Source: Bradyrhizobium elkanii WSM2783 (GTDB lineage Bacteria > Pseudomonadota > Alphaproteobacteria > Rhizobiales > Xanthobacteraceae). Taken from it: a stretch of 64,000 nt of DNA. Within the stretch, counting starts at the first letter, position 1; each line of letters opens with the position of its first letter. The notes under the pieces were generated by a model. That model was not told where the DNA came from. It did not search any database and was given only the letters and a program-made list of their open reading frames with translations. This document shows, in pieces, positions 17,338 to 26,010 of the stretch. The stretch spans positions 62,001 to 126,000 of the forward strand of contig NZ_AXAP01000010.1 in NCBI RefSeq assembly GCF_000472865.1, read 5' to 3'. Both the position numbers and the translations under genes were made by a program.

Positions 17338-19131
17338 TTATGCGGTAGCCGTCTCCGCCACGAACGCGCGCCAGCCGCCGAAGGCGGAGATGTCGCGTGC
17401 GCCGTTGATCGCCGCCGGCTCCACGATAAAGCCCTTCACCTCGCGCCCGTCCGCGAGGCGGATGGTGCCGATCGAGAGCGGCGGCGGGATCGCAGCGACG
17501 AACTTGCCGAAGGATGCCGGCGAGAGCGCCCAGAGTTCGAGCTTGATCGATGCGCCGCTGCCCGCCTCGACGCGCAGCATCCCGGGTTTCGGCGGCGTGG
17601 TGCCGAGCGCATAGAGCTTGTAGTCCGGCGCGGTCGTGGTCTCCTCGAGCAAACGTCCGTCGAGCGCGCGCAACTCGCCGTTCAGCGCCATGCCGGACAG
17701 GTGCGCGCCGACCACAGCAATCGGAATGTCCTCGCCGCTTGACGGCGGTAGCGGAGCGAGCAGCGGCTGCGGCAGCGACTTCGCGCCGATCGGCAGCTTT
17801 GTATCGGCATGGAAGACGCGGCCGATGCTGGCAAGCAGCGCGTCGCGGCCGGCCGGCGCCAGCAGTGTGATGCCGAACGGCGCGCTGTCTGGCCGCATCG
17901 CCGAGGGCAGCGCGAGGCCGCAGAGGTCGAGCAGGTTGACGAAATTGGTATAGGTGCCGAGCCGGCTGTTGAGCTCGATCGGATTGGCCAATACCTGCGC
18001 GGTGGAATAGACCGTCGGCGCCGTCGGCAGCACGATCGCGTCCATCGAGGCGAAGGCGCGCTCGGCGACCCGGCGCAGTGCCTGCAGCCGATAGAGCGCG
18101 GCAAAGGTTTCGGCGGCGGTGAGCCGCGCGCCGGCCGCGGTGATCTCGCGCGTGACCGGGTGGATCGACTCCGGCGACGAGGCGAGCAGATCGCGGATCA
18201 CCAGATAGCGCTCGGCAACCCACGGGCCTTCGTAGAGCAGCCGCGCGGTCTCGTAGAACGGCTCGAGGTCGAATTCGACCAGCGTCGCGCCGAGCGCGGC
18301 CCAGCGCTCGATCGCCTCGGCATAAAGCTGCTCCGACTGGCGGTCCCCGAAGAAGATCAACTGCCCTTTGCGGGGGACACCGAGCCGAAGCTTGGCCGGC
18401 AACTCCGTCATCTCGCCAAGCGGCCGCTCGCGCGAGAAAGGATCGGCGCCATCAGTGCCGGCCATCACCTTCAGCGCGGTCATGGCGTCGTCGACGGTGA
18501 GCGAGAACACCGAAATGCAATCGAGCGTACGGCAGGCCGGCACCAGGCCCGCGGTCGAGATCAGTCCGAGGCTTGGCTTCAGCCCGACGATATTGTTGAG
18601 CATCGCCGGCACGCGGCCGCTTCCCGCGGTATCCGTGCCCAGCGCCAGCGGCACCAGTCCGGCGGAGACCGCAACCGCCGATCCCGAGCTCGATCCGCCC
18701 GGAATGAGGTCGTCGCGGACTGGATTCTTCGGGATCCCGTAGGGCGAGCGCACGCCGACCAGGCCGGTCGCGAACTGGTCGAGATTGGTCTTGCCGATGA
18801 TGATGGCGCCGGCCGCGCGCAACCGCGCGATGGCAGTCGCGTCATGCGTCGGCCTATAGGAGAAGGCTGGACAAGCCGCCGTGGTCGACATTCCCGCGGC
18901 GTCGATATTGTCCTTCACCGCGACTGGCACGCCATAAAGCGGCAGGCGCGCGGCGTCCTTGCCGGCCAGCGCCTCGGCTTCGGCTTGCGCGTCTTTCTCG
19001 GCGCGCAGGGTGATGAAGACGGCGGGATCGCCATGGTCGTGGATGCGCTGAAAACTGCGCGCGACCGTTTCCGCAGGCGTCATGGTGCCGGCGCGGTGCG
19101 CAGCAAGGATCTCAGCGACGGTTTCAGTCAC
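17338..19131 (-). CDS. atzF: Allophanate hydrolase
   Basis: This 597-residue cytoplasmic enzyme hydrolyses allophanate to ammonia and carbon dioxide. The amidase domain (about 1-440) has the catalytic lysine in YGVPVAVKDNIDAAG and the serines in PGGSSSGSAVAVSAG and GTDTAGSGRVPAMLNNIVG. The C-terminal domain (about 470-595), with GMALNGELRALDGRLLEE and YKLYALGTTPPKPGM, is the allophanate hydrolase C-terminal domain that separates this enzyme from simple amidases. The GTG at 19131 is chosen because it gives the usual length (about 600) and has GAGG upstream; longer upstream forms would cover the sigma-54 promoter. It completes the AtzG/E/H pathway encoded on the opposite strand. Confidence 0.9.
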   Translation of the reverse strand: MTETVAEILAAHRAGTMTPAETVARSFQRIHDHGDPAVFITLRAEKDAQAEAEALAGKDAARLPLYGVPVAVKDNIDAAGMSTTAACPAFSYRPTHDATAIARLRAAGAIIIGKTNLDQFATGLVGVRSPYGIPKNPVRDDLIPGGSSSGSAVAVSAGLVPLALGTDTAGSGRVPAMLNNIVGLKPSLGLISTAGLVPACRTLDCISVFSLTVDDAMTALKVMAGTDGADPFSRERPLGEMTELPAKLRLGVPRKGQLIFFGDRQSEQLYAEAIERWAALGATLVEFDLEPFYETARLLYEGPWVAERYLVIRDLLASSPESIHPVTREITAAGARLTAAETFAALYRLQALRRVAERAFASMDAIVLPTAPTVYSTAQVLANPIELNSRLGTYTNFVNLLDLCGLALPSAMRPDSAPFGITLLAPAGRDALLASIGRVFHADTKLPIGAKSLPQPLLAPLPPSSGEDIPIAVVGAHLSGMALNGELRALDGRLLEETTTAPDYKLYALGTTPPKPGMLRVEAGSGASIKLELWALSPASFGKFVAAIPPPLSIGTIRLADGREVKGFIVEPAAINGARDISAFGGWRAFVAETATA

Positions 19132-19210
19132 GTGGTGCCTCGTCCATTTGGTCGGCCGATCTCCGTCACAATCGACGGCGCCCGGCCTGACAAAACCCAA
19201 GCCCACCGAA

Positions 19211-19225
19211 GCAAGCGATGTGCCA
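19211..19225 (-). promoter_or_regulatory. Sigma-54 (-24/-12) promoter of the allophanate hydrolase gene
   Basis: Read on the minus strand this is TGGCAC-ATCGC-TTGC, with GG and GC exactly 10 bases apart, an excellent RpoN match. The transcript would begin near 19200, giving a leader of about 70 bases before the GTG at 19131. It matches the promoter at 8854 that drives the other arm of the island. Confidence 0.8.
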
Positions 19226-19236
19226 TTGTGTACATT

Positions 19237-19253
19237 TGCAGTATTGGGGTGCT
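19237..19253. promoter_or_regulatory. NtrC-like binding site
   Basis: TGCAGTATTGGGGTGCT resembles the 17-base NtrC consensus TGCACCRNNNNGGTGCA, differing at three defined positions. It lies 11 bases upstream of the -24 element, closer than usual for NtrC enhancers, so it is only a candidate. Confidence 0.35.
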
Positions 19254-19472
19254 TGCGGAAATCGGGCTGTAATCTCCGTGACTTAAGTCCCCCGCGGAGA
19301 ACTGGCAAAAGCGCGCAACGACGACCGGTTGCGATGCTCTGCCCAATTTTTGGGCGCAGTACCGCAAGCTTTGCGATCCTCTATCCGCGGCGTGCGGCGA
19401 CATTGCCTGATCGCGGGATAGTCGCGTAGAGCAGAGCCAGCCCCAGCAAAGAGGGCGTGTGAGGAAGCCCCA

Positions 19473-21335
19473 ATGACCTTAGCCGTCGCTCGCCGCGATG
19501 ATCCCGAAATGCTGTTTGCCGTGCCCGCGATCGTTGCCGATCGGCGGAACGACGGCAGCATCATCGTGAGATCGACCGTGCCCCTGCGCGAAGGTGCGCG
19601 CTGCGTCGGCGACTGGCTGGAGCATTGGGCGAGGCTGACGCCGGACCGGGTCTTCCTCGCCGAGCGCGCCGATGTCGAGGCGCCCTGGACCACCATCAGC
19701 TATGCCGATGCCCTGCGGCAGGTGCGTTCGCTTGCCTCCTGGATCCTTGGGCAGGGTCTCGGCGTCGAACGTCCGGTGATGATCCTCTCCGATAACAGCA
19801 TCGACCATGCGCTGCTCGCGCTCGCCGCCCAGCATGTCGGCGTGCCCTCGGCGGCGATCTCGCCGGCCTATTCGCTGATGTCGAAAGATTTCGACAAGCT
19901 GAAGTGCATGGTCCGGCTGCTCGAGCCCGGCGCGATCTATGTTTCCGCCACCAGGCCGTTCGCGGCGGCGCTTGCCGCGGTCAAGCCGCTGCATACCGCG
20001 AGCATCATCAGCGGCAATGCCGACGACAGTGACGCCATTTCGTTCAGTGCCGTCGCGGCTACGCCGGAGACCGCGGACGTGGAAAAAGCCTTCGCAGCGG
20101 TGACGCCGGACACCATTGCAAAATTCCTGTTCACCTCGGGGTCGACGGGCGCGCCAAAGGCCGTGATCAACACCCAGCGGATGCTGACCTCGAGCCAGCA
20201 GGCCAAGGCCCAGACCTGGACCTTCCTCGATACAGTGCGCGATGATCTCGTGATCCTGGACTGGCTGCCCTGGAGCCACACCTTCGGCGCCAACCACAAT
20301 TTCAACCTCGTGCTGCGCAACGGCGGCACGCTTTATATCGATGGTGGCAAGCCGGCGCCCGGCCTGTTCGCGACCTCGCTCGCCAATCTGCGCAGCGTGG
20401 TGCCGACGGTCTATTTCAACGTGCCGCGCGGTTTCGACATGCTGATCGCGGCGCTTCAGGGCGATGACGCGTTGCGGCGGAAATTCTTCGGCGAGGTGAA
20501 GTTCGCCTTCTATGCCGGCGCGGCGCTGCCGCAAAATCTCTGGGACGCGCTGGAAGAATTGTCCATGAAGACGGTCGGCCGTCGGCTTCCGATGGTGTCA
20601 GCCTGGGGCTCGACCGAGACGTCGCCGCTCGCGACCGACTGCCATTTCCTGGCGGAGCGTTCCGGCAATATCGGCGTGCCGGTCCCGGGCACCGAATTGA
20701 AGCTGGTCGCCTCCGGCGACAAGCTCGAGGTGCGCGTGCGCGGCCCCAATGTCACGCCGGGCTACTGGAAGGCGCCGGAGCTGACGGCGCAGGCGTTCGA
20801 CGAGGAGGGCTTTTACCGGATCGGCGATGCCGTGAAGTTTGCCGATCCGGAACAGCCTGAGCGCGGGCTGTTCTTCGACGGCCGCGTTGCCGAGGATTTC
20901 AAGCTCAATTCCGGCACCTGGGTCAGCGTCGGCACGCTGCGCGTCGCCGGCATCGCCGCACTGGCGCCGCTCGCGCAGGACATCGTCATCACCGGTCATG
21001 GCGGCGACGAGGTGCGCTTCCTGGTCTTCCCCAATATCGCCGCCTGCCGCGCGCGGGCCGGGTTGCCTGACAGCGCCGATGTTTCCGATGTGATCGGCCA
21101 TGAAATGATCCGCGGCGCGATCGGGCAGGGTCTTGCAAGACTGAAGGCGCAGAGCGGCAACTCCTCCGGCCATGCCGCGCGCGCGCTGTTGCTTGCGGAG
21201 CCCGCCTCCGTCGACGGCGGCGAGATCACCGACAAGGGCTACATCAACCAGCGCGCGGTGCTGACGCGCCGCGCCGGCGCGGTAGCGGTACTGGACGATG
21301 ATGCTTCGCGTGAATGGATCGCCTGCGCCGGCTGA
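19473..21335 (+). CDS. Feruloyl-CoA synthetase-like acyl-CoA ligase (hydroxycinnamate ligase)
   Basis: This 620-residue ANL-superfamily ligase activates a hydroxycinnamic acid such as ferulate or p-coumarate to its CoA thioester via an adenylate. Motifs are LFTSGSTGAPKAVINT (phosphate-binding loop), VSAWGSTETSPLAT, YRIGDAVKFADP and GEITDKGYINQRAV, the last holding the C-terminal lysine. Length and the N-terminal NDGSIIVRSTVPL stretch fit the Fcs subfamily. No enoyl-CoA hydratase/aldolase or vanillin dehydrogenase gene is nearby, so the pathway continues elsewhere. A MarR regulator gene converges on it, and an aromatic-type ABC importer lies 2.4 kb away. The start has GAGGAAG upstream. Confidence 0.85.
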   Translation: MTLAVARRDDPEMLFAVPAIVADRRNDGSIIVRSTVPLREGARCVGDWLEHWARLTPDRVFLAERADVEAPWTTISYADALRQVRSLASWILGQGLGVERPVMILSDNSIDHALLALAAQHVGVPSAAISPAYSLMSKDFDKLKCMVRLLEPGAIYVSATRPFAAALAAVKPLHTASIISGNADDSDAISFSAVAATPETADVEKAFAAVTPDTIAKFLFTSGSTGAPKAVINTQRMLTSSQQAKAQTWTFLDTVRDDLVILDWLPWSHTFGANHNFNLVLRNGGTLYIDGGKPAPGLFATSLANLRSVVPTVYFNVPRGFDMLIAALQGDDALRRKFFGEVKFAFYAGAALPQNLWDALEELSMKTVGRRLPMVSAWGSTETSPLATDCHFLAERSGNIGVPVPGTELKLVASGDKLEVRVRGPNVTPGYWKAPELTAQAFDEEGFYRIGDAVKFADPEQPERGLFFDGRVAEDFKLNSGTWVSVGTLRVAGIAALAPLAQDIVITGHGGDEVRFLVFPNIAACRARAGLPDSADVSDVIGHEMIRGAIGQGLARLKAQSGNSSGHAARALLLAEPASVDGGEITDKGYINQRAVLTRRAGAVAVLDDDASREWIACAG

Positions 21336-21349
21336 CACCGGGCCTGGAG

Positions 21350-21874
21350 TCAGGAGCCGGTTCGGCCGGTGACGGCGCTGAGATTGTTGTGCAACCGCCG
21401 CAACAAGTCGATCAGCACTTCGCGCTCGTCCTTGCGCAGGCAGGACAACAGCCGACGCTCGCGATCGAGCGCGGCGACGATGACCTTGTCATGGATCGCG
21501 CGGCCTCTGGCCGTCAGCGTGATCGAATGGCTGCGGCCGTCGTTCGGGTTGGCGCGGATCGCGACCAGCCCGCGCTTCTGCAACAGCGCCAGCGTCCGGC
21601 TCACCGGTCCCTTGTCGAAGCCGATGATGTGGCAGATGCGCGAGGCGGGGATGCCCGGCTCGATCGCGAGCTGCGACATGATCCGCCACTCCGTGACATT
21701 GACGCCGAAATGACGCTGGTAGAACGAGGTGGCGCTGTTGGAGAGCTTGTTGGCAATGAAGGTGACGAAGCCCGGCACGTAGCGATCGAGGTCGAGTGTC
21801 GGGCCGGAATTGACAGAAGCAGCTTGCGCAGCTCTCGGCCGGCGCGGCTTCCTGGGGGAGGTTTCAGTGCTCAT
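21350..21874 (-). CDS. MarR-family transcriptional regulator
   Basis: This 174-residue winged-helix repressor has the MarR features NVTEWRIMSQLAIEPGIPAS, IIGFDKGPVSRTLALLQKRG (recognition helix) and PNDGRSHSITLTARGRAI (wing with DxR). Its stop codon is 14 bases from that of the convergent ligase gene. MarR proteins that sense hydroxycinnamoyl-CoA (CouR in Rhodopseudomonas, FerC/FerR types) sit beside such ligases, so it probably represses ligase and transport genes until the CoA thioester forms. The ligand is inferred. Confidence 0.85.
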   Translation of the reverse strand: MSTETSPRKPRRPRAAQAASVNSGPTLDLDRYVPGFVTFIANKLSNSATSFYQRHFGVNVTEWRIMSQLAIEPGIPASRICHIIGFDKGPVSRTLALLQKRGLVAIRANPNDGRSHSITLTARGRAIHDKVIVAALDRERRLLSCLRKDEREVLIDLLRRLHNNLSAVTGRTGS

Positions 21875-21941
21875 ATTTCAATCATCGCTGCGGGGTCGCT
21901 GCCCGCAATAAGGACGTTCCAGCGGTTCTTTTTGGTTAAAG

Positions 21942-23216
21942 TTATCGCGCCACCTTGCTGCTGCCTTGCGTGATCAGCCGGGCCGCGCGCTGGTCGCGGG
22001 CGTGAATCCAGAGCCAGCTCAGCGCGACGCTGAGGCGGTGTCGGATACCGATCAGAAAGTAGATGTGGGCGATGCCCCAGATCCACCAGGCGATGGCGCC
22101 GCGCAGCTTGAGCCAGCCGAAATCGATCACGGCGAGCCGCTTGCCAATCTGGGCGAGGCTGCCCTGGTGCTTGTAGCGGAATGGCGGCAGCGTGCGGCCC
22201 TCGAGCCGCGCCCTGATCAGCGATGCGACATAACGCCCTTCCTGCTTCGCCGCCGGCGCGATGCCGGGCACCGGCTTGCCGTCGGGGCCGGCGATCGTGA
22301 TGGTGTCGCCGATCGCAAAGATGTCGGGATGGCCGGGGACGGTGAGGTCGGGATTGACCTGCAGCCGGTAGGCGCGGTCGGCAGGGGCGTTCAGCCATTC
22401 GGCGGCGCGCGAGGCGCGCACGCCGGCAGCCCAGATGATGGTCCGCGCCTCCAGCCTCTTGCCGCCATAAACCACGCCGTCGGCATCGCATTCGGTGACC
22501 GGCGCGCCCAGCATCACCTCGACGCCGAGCTTTTCCAGCGAACGCTGTGCGTAGGTCGAGAGATCGTCGGGAAAGCCCGCGAGCACCCGCGAGCCCGCCT
22601 CGATCAGCACGACGCGGGTCTTGTGGGTGTCGATGTTGCGGAAGTCGGGCGCCAGCGTGTCGCGTGCGAGGTCGGCGATCGTGCCGGCCATTTCGACGCC
22701 GGTCGGTCCGGCGCCGACGATGACGAAGGTGAGTAGCGCCGCGCGCCGCGCCGGATCGGTCTCGCGCTCGGCGCGCTCGAAGGCAACGAGGATGCGGCGC
22801 CGCAGCGTGGTGGCATCCTCGAGCGTTTTCAGGCCCGGTGCGAACGGCTCCCATTCGTCGTGGCCGAAATAGTCGTGGCGTGCGCCGGTCGCCAGGATCA
22901 GCGTGTCGTAGGGGACGCTGTCGCCATCATCGAGCACGACACGCTTGCCTTCGGTGTCGATGCTGTTGACGTTGGCGAACAGCGTCGTCACCTCGCGGCG
23001 GTCGCGCAGCAGGTAGCGGATCGGCCAGGCGATCTCGGAGGTCGCCAGCGAAGCGGTTGCGACCTGATAGAGCAGCGGTTGGAACAGATGATGGTTGCGG
23101 CGATCGATCAAGGTAATCTTCACCGGCGCGCCGGCGAGCCCAAAGGTCGCCTCCAGGCCGCCAAATCCGGCGCCGACAATCACCACGTGATGCGGATCTT
23201 TCGGCGGCGTCGTCAT
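21942..23216 (-). CDS. NAD(P)/FAD-dependent oxidoreductase, type II NADH dehydrogenase-like
   Basis: This 424-residue flavoprotein has two dinucleotide-binding motifs: VVIVGAGFGGLEATFGL at the N-terminus (FAD) and VIVGAGPTGVEMAGTIADL near residue 165 (NADH). It also has the FAD-contact FAIGDTITI. The C-terminal segment LRGAIAWWIWGIAHIYFLIG is hydrophobic and probably anchors the protein to the inner membrane, as in NDH-2. It would oxidise NADH and reduce quinone without proton pumping. The gene faces away from the ABC importer genes across a 479-base gap, with a palindrome at 23250 in its promoter. Confidence 0.85.
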   Translation of the reverse strand: MTTPPKDPHHVVIVGAGFGGLEATFGLAGAPVKITLIDRRNHHLFQPLLYQVATASLATSEIAWPIRYLLRDRREVTTLFANVNSIDTEGKRVVLDDGDSVPYDTLILATGARHDYFGHDEWEPFAPGLKTLEDATTLRRRILVAFERAERETDPARRAALLTFVIVGAGPTGVEMAGTIADLARDTLAPDFRNIDTHKTRVVLIEAGSRVLAGFPDDLSTYAQRSLEKLGVEVMLGAPVTECDADGVVYGGKRLEARTIIWAAGVRASRAAEWLNAPADRAYRLQVNPDLTVPGHPDIFAIGDTITIAGPDGKPVPGIAPAAKQEGRYVASLIRARLEGRTLPPFRYKHQGSLAQIGKRLAVIDFGWLKLRGAIAWWIWGIAHIYFLIGIRHRLSVALSWLWIHARDQRAARLITQGSSKVAR

Positions 23217-23695
23217 CGAATATGGCCCCAGGGTTCTCGGTATCTCCGTGCGAATTATGTATTAATTCGCGCAGTCGTTCCAAGGCGCTTCTTTCTAATC
23301 GCACGATAGCGAAAGCGTGTGGGATCAGCCCTTTCGCGGTGCCGTCGCCGTGAGCATCAGGCTATTGAACAGTGCGCCGGCCAGCGAAAGTGTCGGGGCT
23401 ATTGCGCCAGCCAGTGGGGCCGGCAACAGCTCCAAAAACTGCGACAATGGTTGCCCGCGCAACCGGCACTATAATTCTTGCCAGCCTCGCATTTTACGAA
23501 TTATGGTGCAGATCAGGCGCAAGCATGCGCCGAAGGTTCTAAACGCCGCCTTCGGTTCGCGCTTGCTGCCCGGTCAGGATTCCGCGCACAAAACACGTCA
23601 CCTAAAAAGGGAGTGACGGGGGCACGGACAACGCTGCCGGACGGTTCACCCGCCTGGCGGGTCGGTTGGAATGGTTGAGGAGGAGGGGAGTGAAC
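23217..23695. promoter_or_regulatory. Divergent control region of the NADH dehydrogenase-like and ABC importer genes
   Basis: This 479-base gap has no convincing gene. It contains AT-rich elements unlike the GC-rich surroundings: the palindrome GCGAATTA-TGTAT-TAATTCGC (23250-23270), TATAATTCTT (23470-23479) and GAATTATGGTGCA (23498-23510). The last two closely match sequences in front of benzoate-CoA ligase and boxC. Confidence 0.5.
23250..23270. promoter_or_regulatory. AT-rich palindrome upstream of the NADH dehydrogenase-like gene
   Basis: GCGAATTA and TAATTCGC are perfect 8-base arms around a 5-base spacer, 34 bases upstream of the ATG at 23216. This is a good candidate operator for a homodimeric repressor. 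The regulator is not identified. Confidence 0.5.
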
Positions 23696-24868
23696 ATGAA
23701 AACGTCATTTTGGCTGGCGGGCGTCACCGCGCTGGCGCTGGCCCAGCCCGCATTGGCGGCTGACACCATCAAGATCGGCTTTGTCTCGACTTTCAGCGGT
23801 CCGACCGCCGTCATCGGCAACGATATGCGGAACTCGTTCGAGCTGGCGCTCGACCATCTCGGCCGCAAGATGGACGGCAAGCCGGTCGAGGTGATCTACG
23901 AGGACGACCAGCAGAAGCCCGACATCGGCAAGCAGAAGACCGAGAAACTGGTGCAGTCCGACAAGGTTGACTTCATCGTCGGCTACATCTGGTCGAACGT
24001 GCTCCTGGCCTCGCTGAAGACCGCCGTCGACAGCAAGACCTTCCTGATCTCGGCCAATGCCGGCCCGTCGCAGCTCGCCGGCGAACTTTGCTCCCCTTAC
24101 GTCTTCTCGACCTCCTGGCAGAACGACCAGACGCCCGCCGCCATGGGCCTCTACATGAACCAGAAGGGCGTGAAATCGGTGTTCCTGATCGGGCCGAACT
24201 ATGCCGCCGGCAAGGACATGCTTGCGGGCGTCAAGAGCACCTTCAAGGGCGAAGTGGTCGGCGAGGAATATACGGTGTGGCCGAGCCAGCTCGATTTCTC
24301 CGCCGAGCTGACCAAGGCGCGCAACTCGAAGGCCGAGTCGATCTTCGTGTTCTATCCGGGCGCCGCCGGCGTGCAGTTCCTCAACCAGTATGTGCAGGCT
24401 GGCATCAAGCAGCAGATCCCGCTCTACACCGCCTTCACCATCGACGAATTGTCGTTGCCGCTGCAAAAGGAGAACGCGCTCGGCATTCCCGGGGCCCAGG
24501 AATGGGTGAACGATTTGCCGAATGAAGAGAACAAGCGTTTCGTCGCCGATTACCGCAAGAAATACGCGAACCTGCGCCCAACCTATTACGGCGCGCAGGC
24601 CTATGACGCCGCCCAGCTCATCAACAGCGCGGTGGTCGCGGTGAAGAGCGATTTGACCAAAAAGGACGCGATGAAGGCGGAGATGGAGAAGGCGAACTTC
24701 AAGTCGCTGCGTGGTCCGTTCAAATACGGCAACAACCACATCCCGATCCAGAATTTCTACCTGCAGGACGTGGTCAAGGACGCGGACGGTCAGCTATCGC
24801 TGAAGACGGTGGCAACCATCGTCGAGAACGACCAGGACCGGTTTCACGACAAGTGTCCGATGAAGTGA
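23696..24868 (+). CDS. Branched-chain-type ABC transporter binding protein, probably for an aromatic acid
   Basis: This 390-residue periplasmic protein has signal peptide MKTSFWLAGVTALALAQPALA and a mature start ADTIKIGFVSTFSGPTAVIG, typical of LivJ/LivK-fold proteins. Other motifs are IYEDDQQKPDIGKQKTEKL, SANAGPSQLAGELCSPYVF and YYGAQAYDAAQLI. Relatives in Rhodopseudomonas and Bradyrhizobium often bind aromatic acids rather than amino acids. The setting here (hydroxycinnamate ligase, MarR, and a promoter motif shared with boxC) supports that. The ATG at 23696 follows AGGAGGGGAG. It is the first gene of a complete five-gene importer. Confidence 0.85.
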   Translation: MKTSFWLAGVTALALAQPALAADTIKIGFVSTFSGPTAVIGNDMRNSFELALDHLGRKMDGKPVEVIYEDDQQKPDIGKQKTEKLVQSDKVDFIVGYIWSNVLLASLKTAVDSKTFLISANAGPSQLAGELCSPYVFSTSWQNDQTPAAMGLYMNQKGVKSVFLIGPNYAAGKDMLAGVKSTFKGEVVGEEYTVWPSQLDFSAELTKARNSKAESIFVFYPGAAGVQFLNQYVQAGIKQQIPLYTAFTIDELSLPLQKENALGIPGAQEWVNDLPNEENKRFVADYRKKYANLRPTYYGAQAYDAAQLINSAVVAVKSDLTKKDAMKAEMEKANFKSLRGPFKYGNNHIPIQNFYLQDVVKDADGQLSLKTVATIVENDQDRFHDKCPMK

Positions 24869-24876
24869 AGGTAAAT

Positions 24877-25034
24877 CACCTCGCCCAGCTTGCCGGGAGA
24901 GGTCGGATCGCTCTTGCGATCCGGGTGAGGGGGCCTCTCCGCGGGCGCGGTGTTCGTGGAGGCAGCCCCTCACCCCAACGCTCTCAGAGCGAGCTTTCGC
25001 TCGTCTCGACCCCGCAAGGGCGGGGCGAGGGAGA
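24877..25034. repeat. Palindromic repeat family E, copy 1, between binding protein and permease genes
   Basis: This element of about 158 bases is built from CACCTCGCCCAGCTTGCCGG, GGGTGAGGGG, AGCCCCTCACCC and CGCAAGGGCGGGGCGAGGGAG, which can fold into nested hairpins. It separates the abundant binding protein message from the permease genes. A related copy is at 49018-49170. Confidence 0.75.
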
Positions 25035-25092
25035 AGGCGGCGGCGCATGCGCGCTGCCGCTGTTTTGTTTGTGAGGCTGACTTAAACTTGCG

Positions 25093-26010
25093 ATGTTCCT
25101 TCTGATCGAACAACTTCTGAACGGATTGCAGTTCGGCCTGCTCTTGTTCCTGCTGGCGGCAGGGCTCACGCTGGTGTTCGGCATCATGGATTTCGTGAAC
25201 CTGGCGCATGGTTCGCTCTACATGATGGGCGCCTATTTCGCCGCGACCTTTGTCGGCTGGACCGGCAGCTTCGTGCTTGGCGCGATCCTCGCGCTGGCCG
25301 CCACGCTTCTGCTCGGCATTGCCCTCGAATTCGTGGCGCTCAGGCATCTCTATGGCCGCGACCATCTCGACCAGGTGCTGGCGACCTTCGGCCTGATCCT
25401 GTTCTTCAATGACATGGTGCGGCTGATCTGGGGGCCGGCGGGCCTTGCGCTGCCGCTGCCGACATGGCTGACCACCCCGGTGCAGCTGCTGCCCGGCGTG
25501 TACTATCCGGCCTACCGGCTCTCGATCATCATTGTCGCGCTGCTGGTCGCCGCGCTGCTCTATCTCGTGGTGATGCGCACCCGCATCGGCATGCTGATCC
25601 GCGCCGGCGCCTCCAACCGCGAGATGGCCGGCGCCCTCGGCATCAACATCAAGCTGTTGTTCACGCTGGTGTTCGGCCTTGGCGCCGCGCTCGCGGGCCT
25701 TGCCGGCTTGATGCAGGCGCCGATCCTGACCGTGCAGATCGGCATGGGCGAGAACATCCTGATCCTCGCCTTCGTCATCATCGTGATCGGCGGCATCGGC
25801 TCGATCCGCGGCGCCTTCCTCGCCGCGATCTTCGTCGGCCTGATCGATACGCTCGGCCGCGCCTTCCTGCCGGATCTCCTGCGCAAGGTGCTGAGCGGCG
25901 CCGCTGCCTCGACCGCCGCACCCGCTTTGTCTTCGATGCTGATCTATTTGTTGATGGCGATCGTGCTGGTCGTGCGGCCGGAGGGGCTGTTTCCGGCCGC
26001 CAAGCGATGA
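25093..26010 (+). CDS. Branched-chain-type ABC transporter permease, LivH type
   Basis: This 305-residue inner-membrane permease begins MFLLIEQLLNGLQFGLLLFL, the standard LivH start, followed by LTLVFGIMDFVNLAHGSLYMMGAY. Later motifs are ATFGLILFFNDMVRLIWG and the cytoplasmic loop GMLIRAGASNREMAGALGIN. About eight hydrophobic segments are visible. It overlaps the LivM-type gene by 4 bases (ATGA). With LivM it forms the channel of the importer whose binding protein is encoded upstream. Confidence 0.9.
   Translation: MFLLIEQLLNGLQFGLLLFLLAAGLTLVFGIMDFVNLAHGSLYMMGAYFAATFVGWTGSFVLGAILALAATLLLGIALEFVALRHLYGRDHLDQVLATFGLILFFNDMVRLIWGPAGLALPLPTWLTTPVQLLPGVYYPAYRLSIIIVALLVAALLYLVVMRTRIGMLIRAGASNREMAGALGINIKLLFTLVFGLGAALAGLAGLMQAPILTVQIGMGENILILAFVIIVIGGIGSIRGAFLAAIFVGLIDTLGRAFLPDLLRKVLSGAAASTAAPALSSMLIYLLMAIVLVVRPEGLFPAAKR

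Larger units (their letters stand above)
19132..19472. promoter_or_regulatory. Divergent promoter region between allophanate hydrolase and feruloyl-CoA synthetase-like genes
   Basis: This 341-base gap has no gene. It holds the sigma-54 promoter of the allophanate hydrolase gene (19211-19225), a GntR-like TTGTGTACAT (19226-19235) touching the -24 element, and an NtrC-like site (19237-19253). The ligase gene promoter lies in the right half; GAGGAAG precedes its ATG. Confidence 0.6.
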
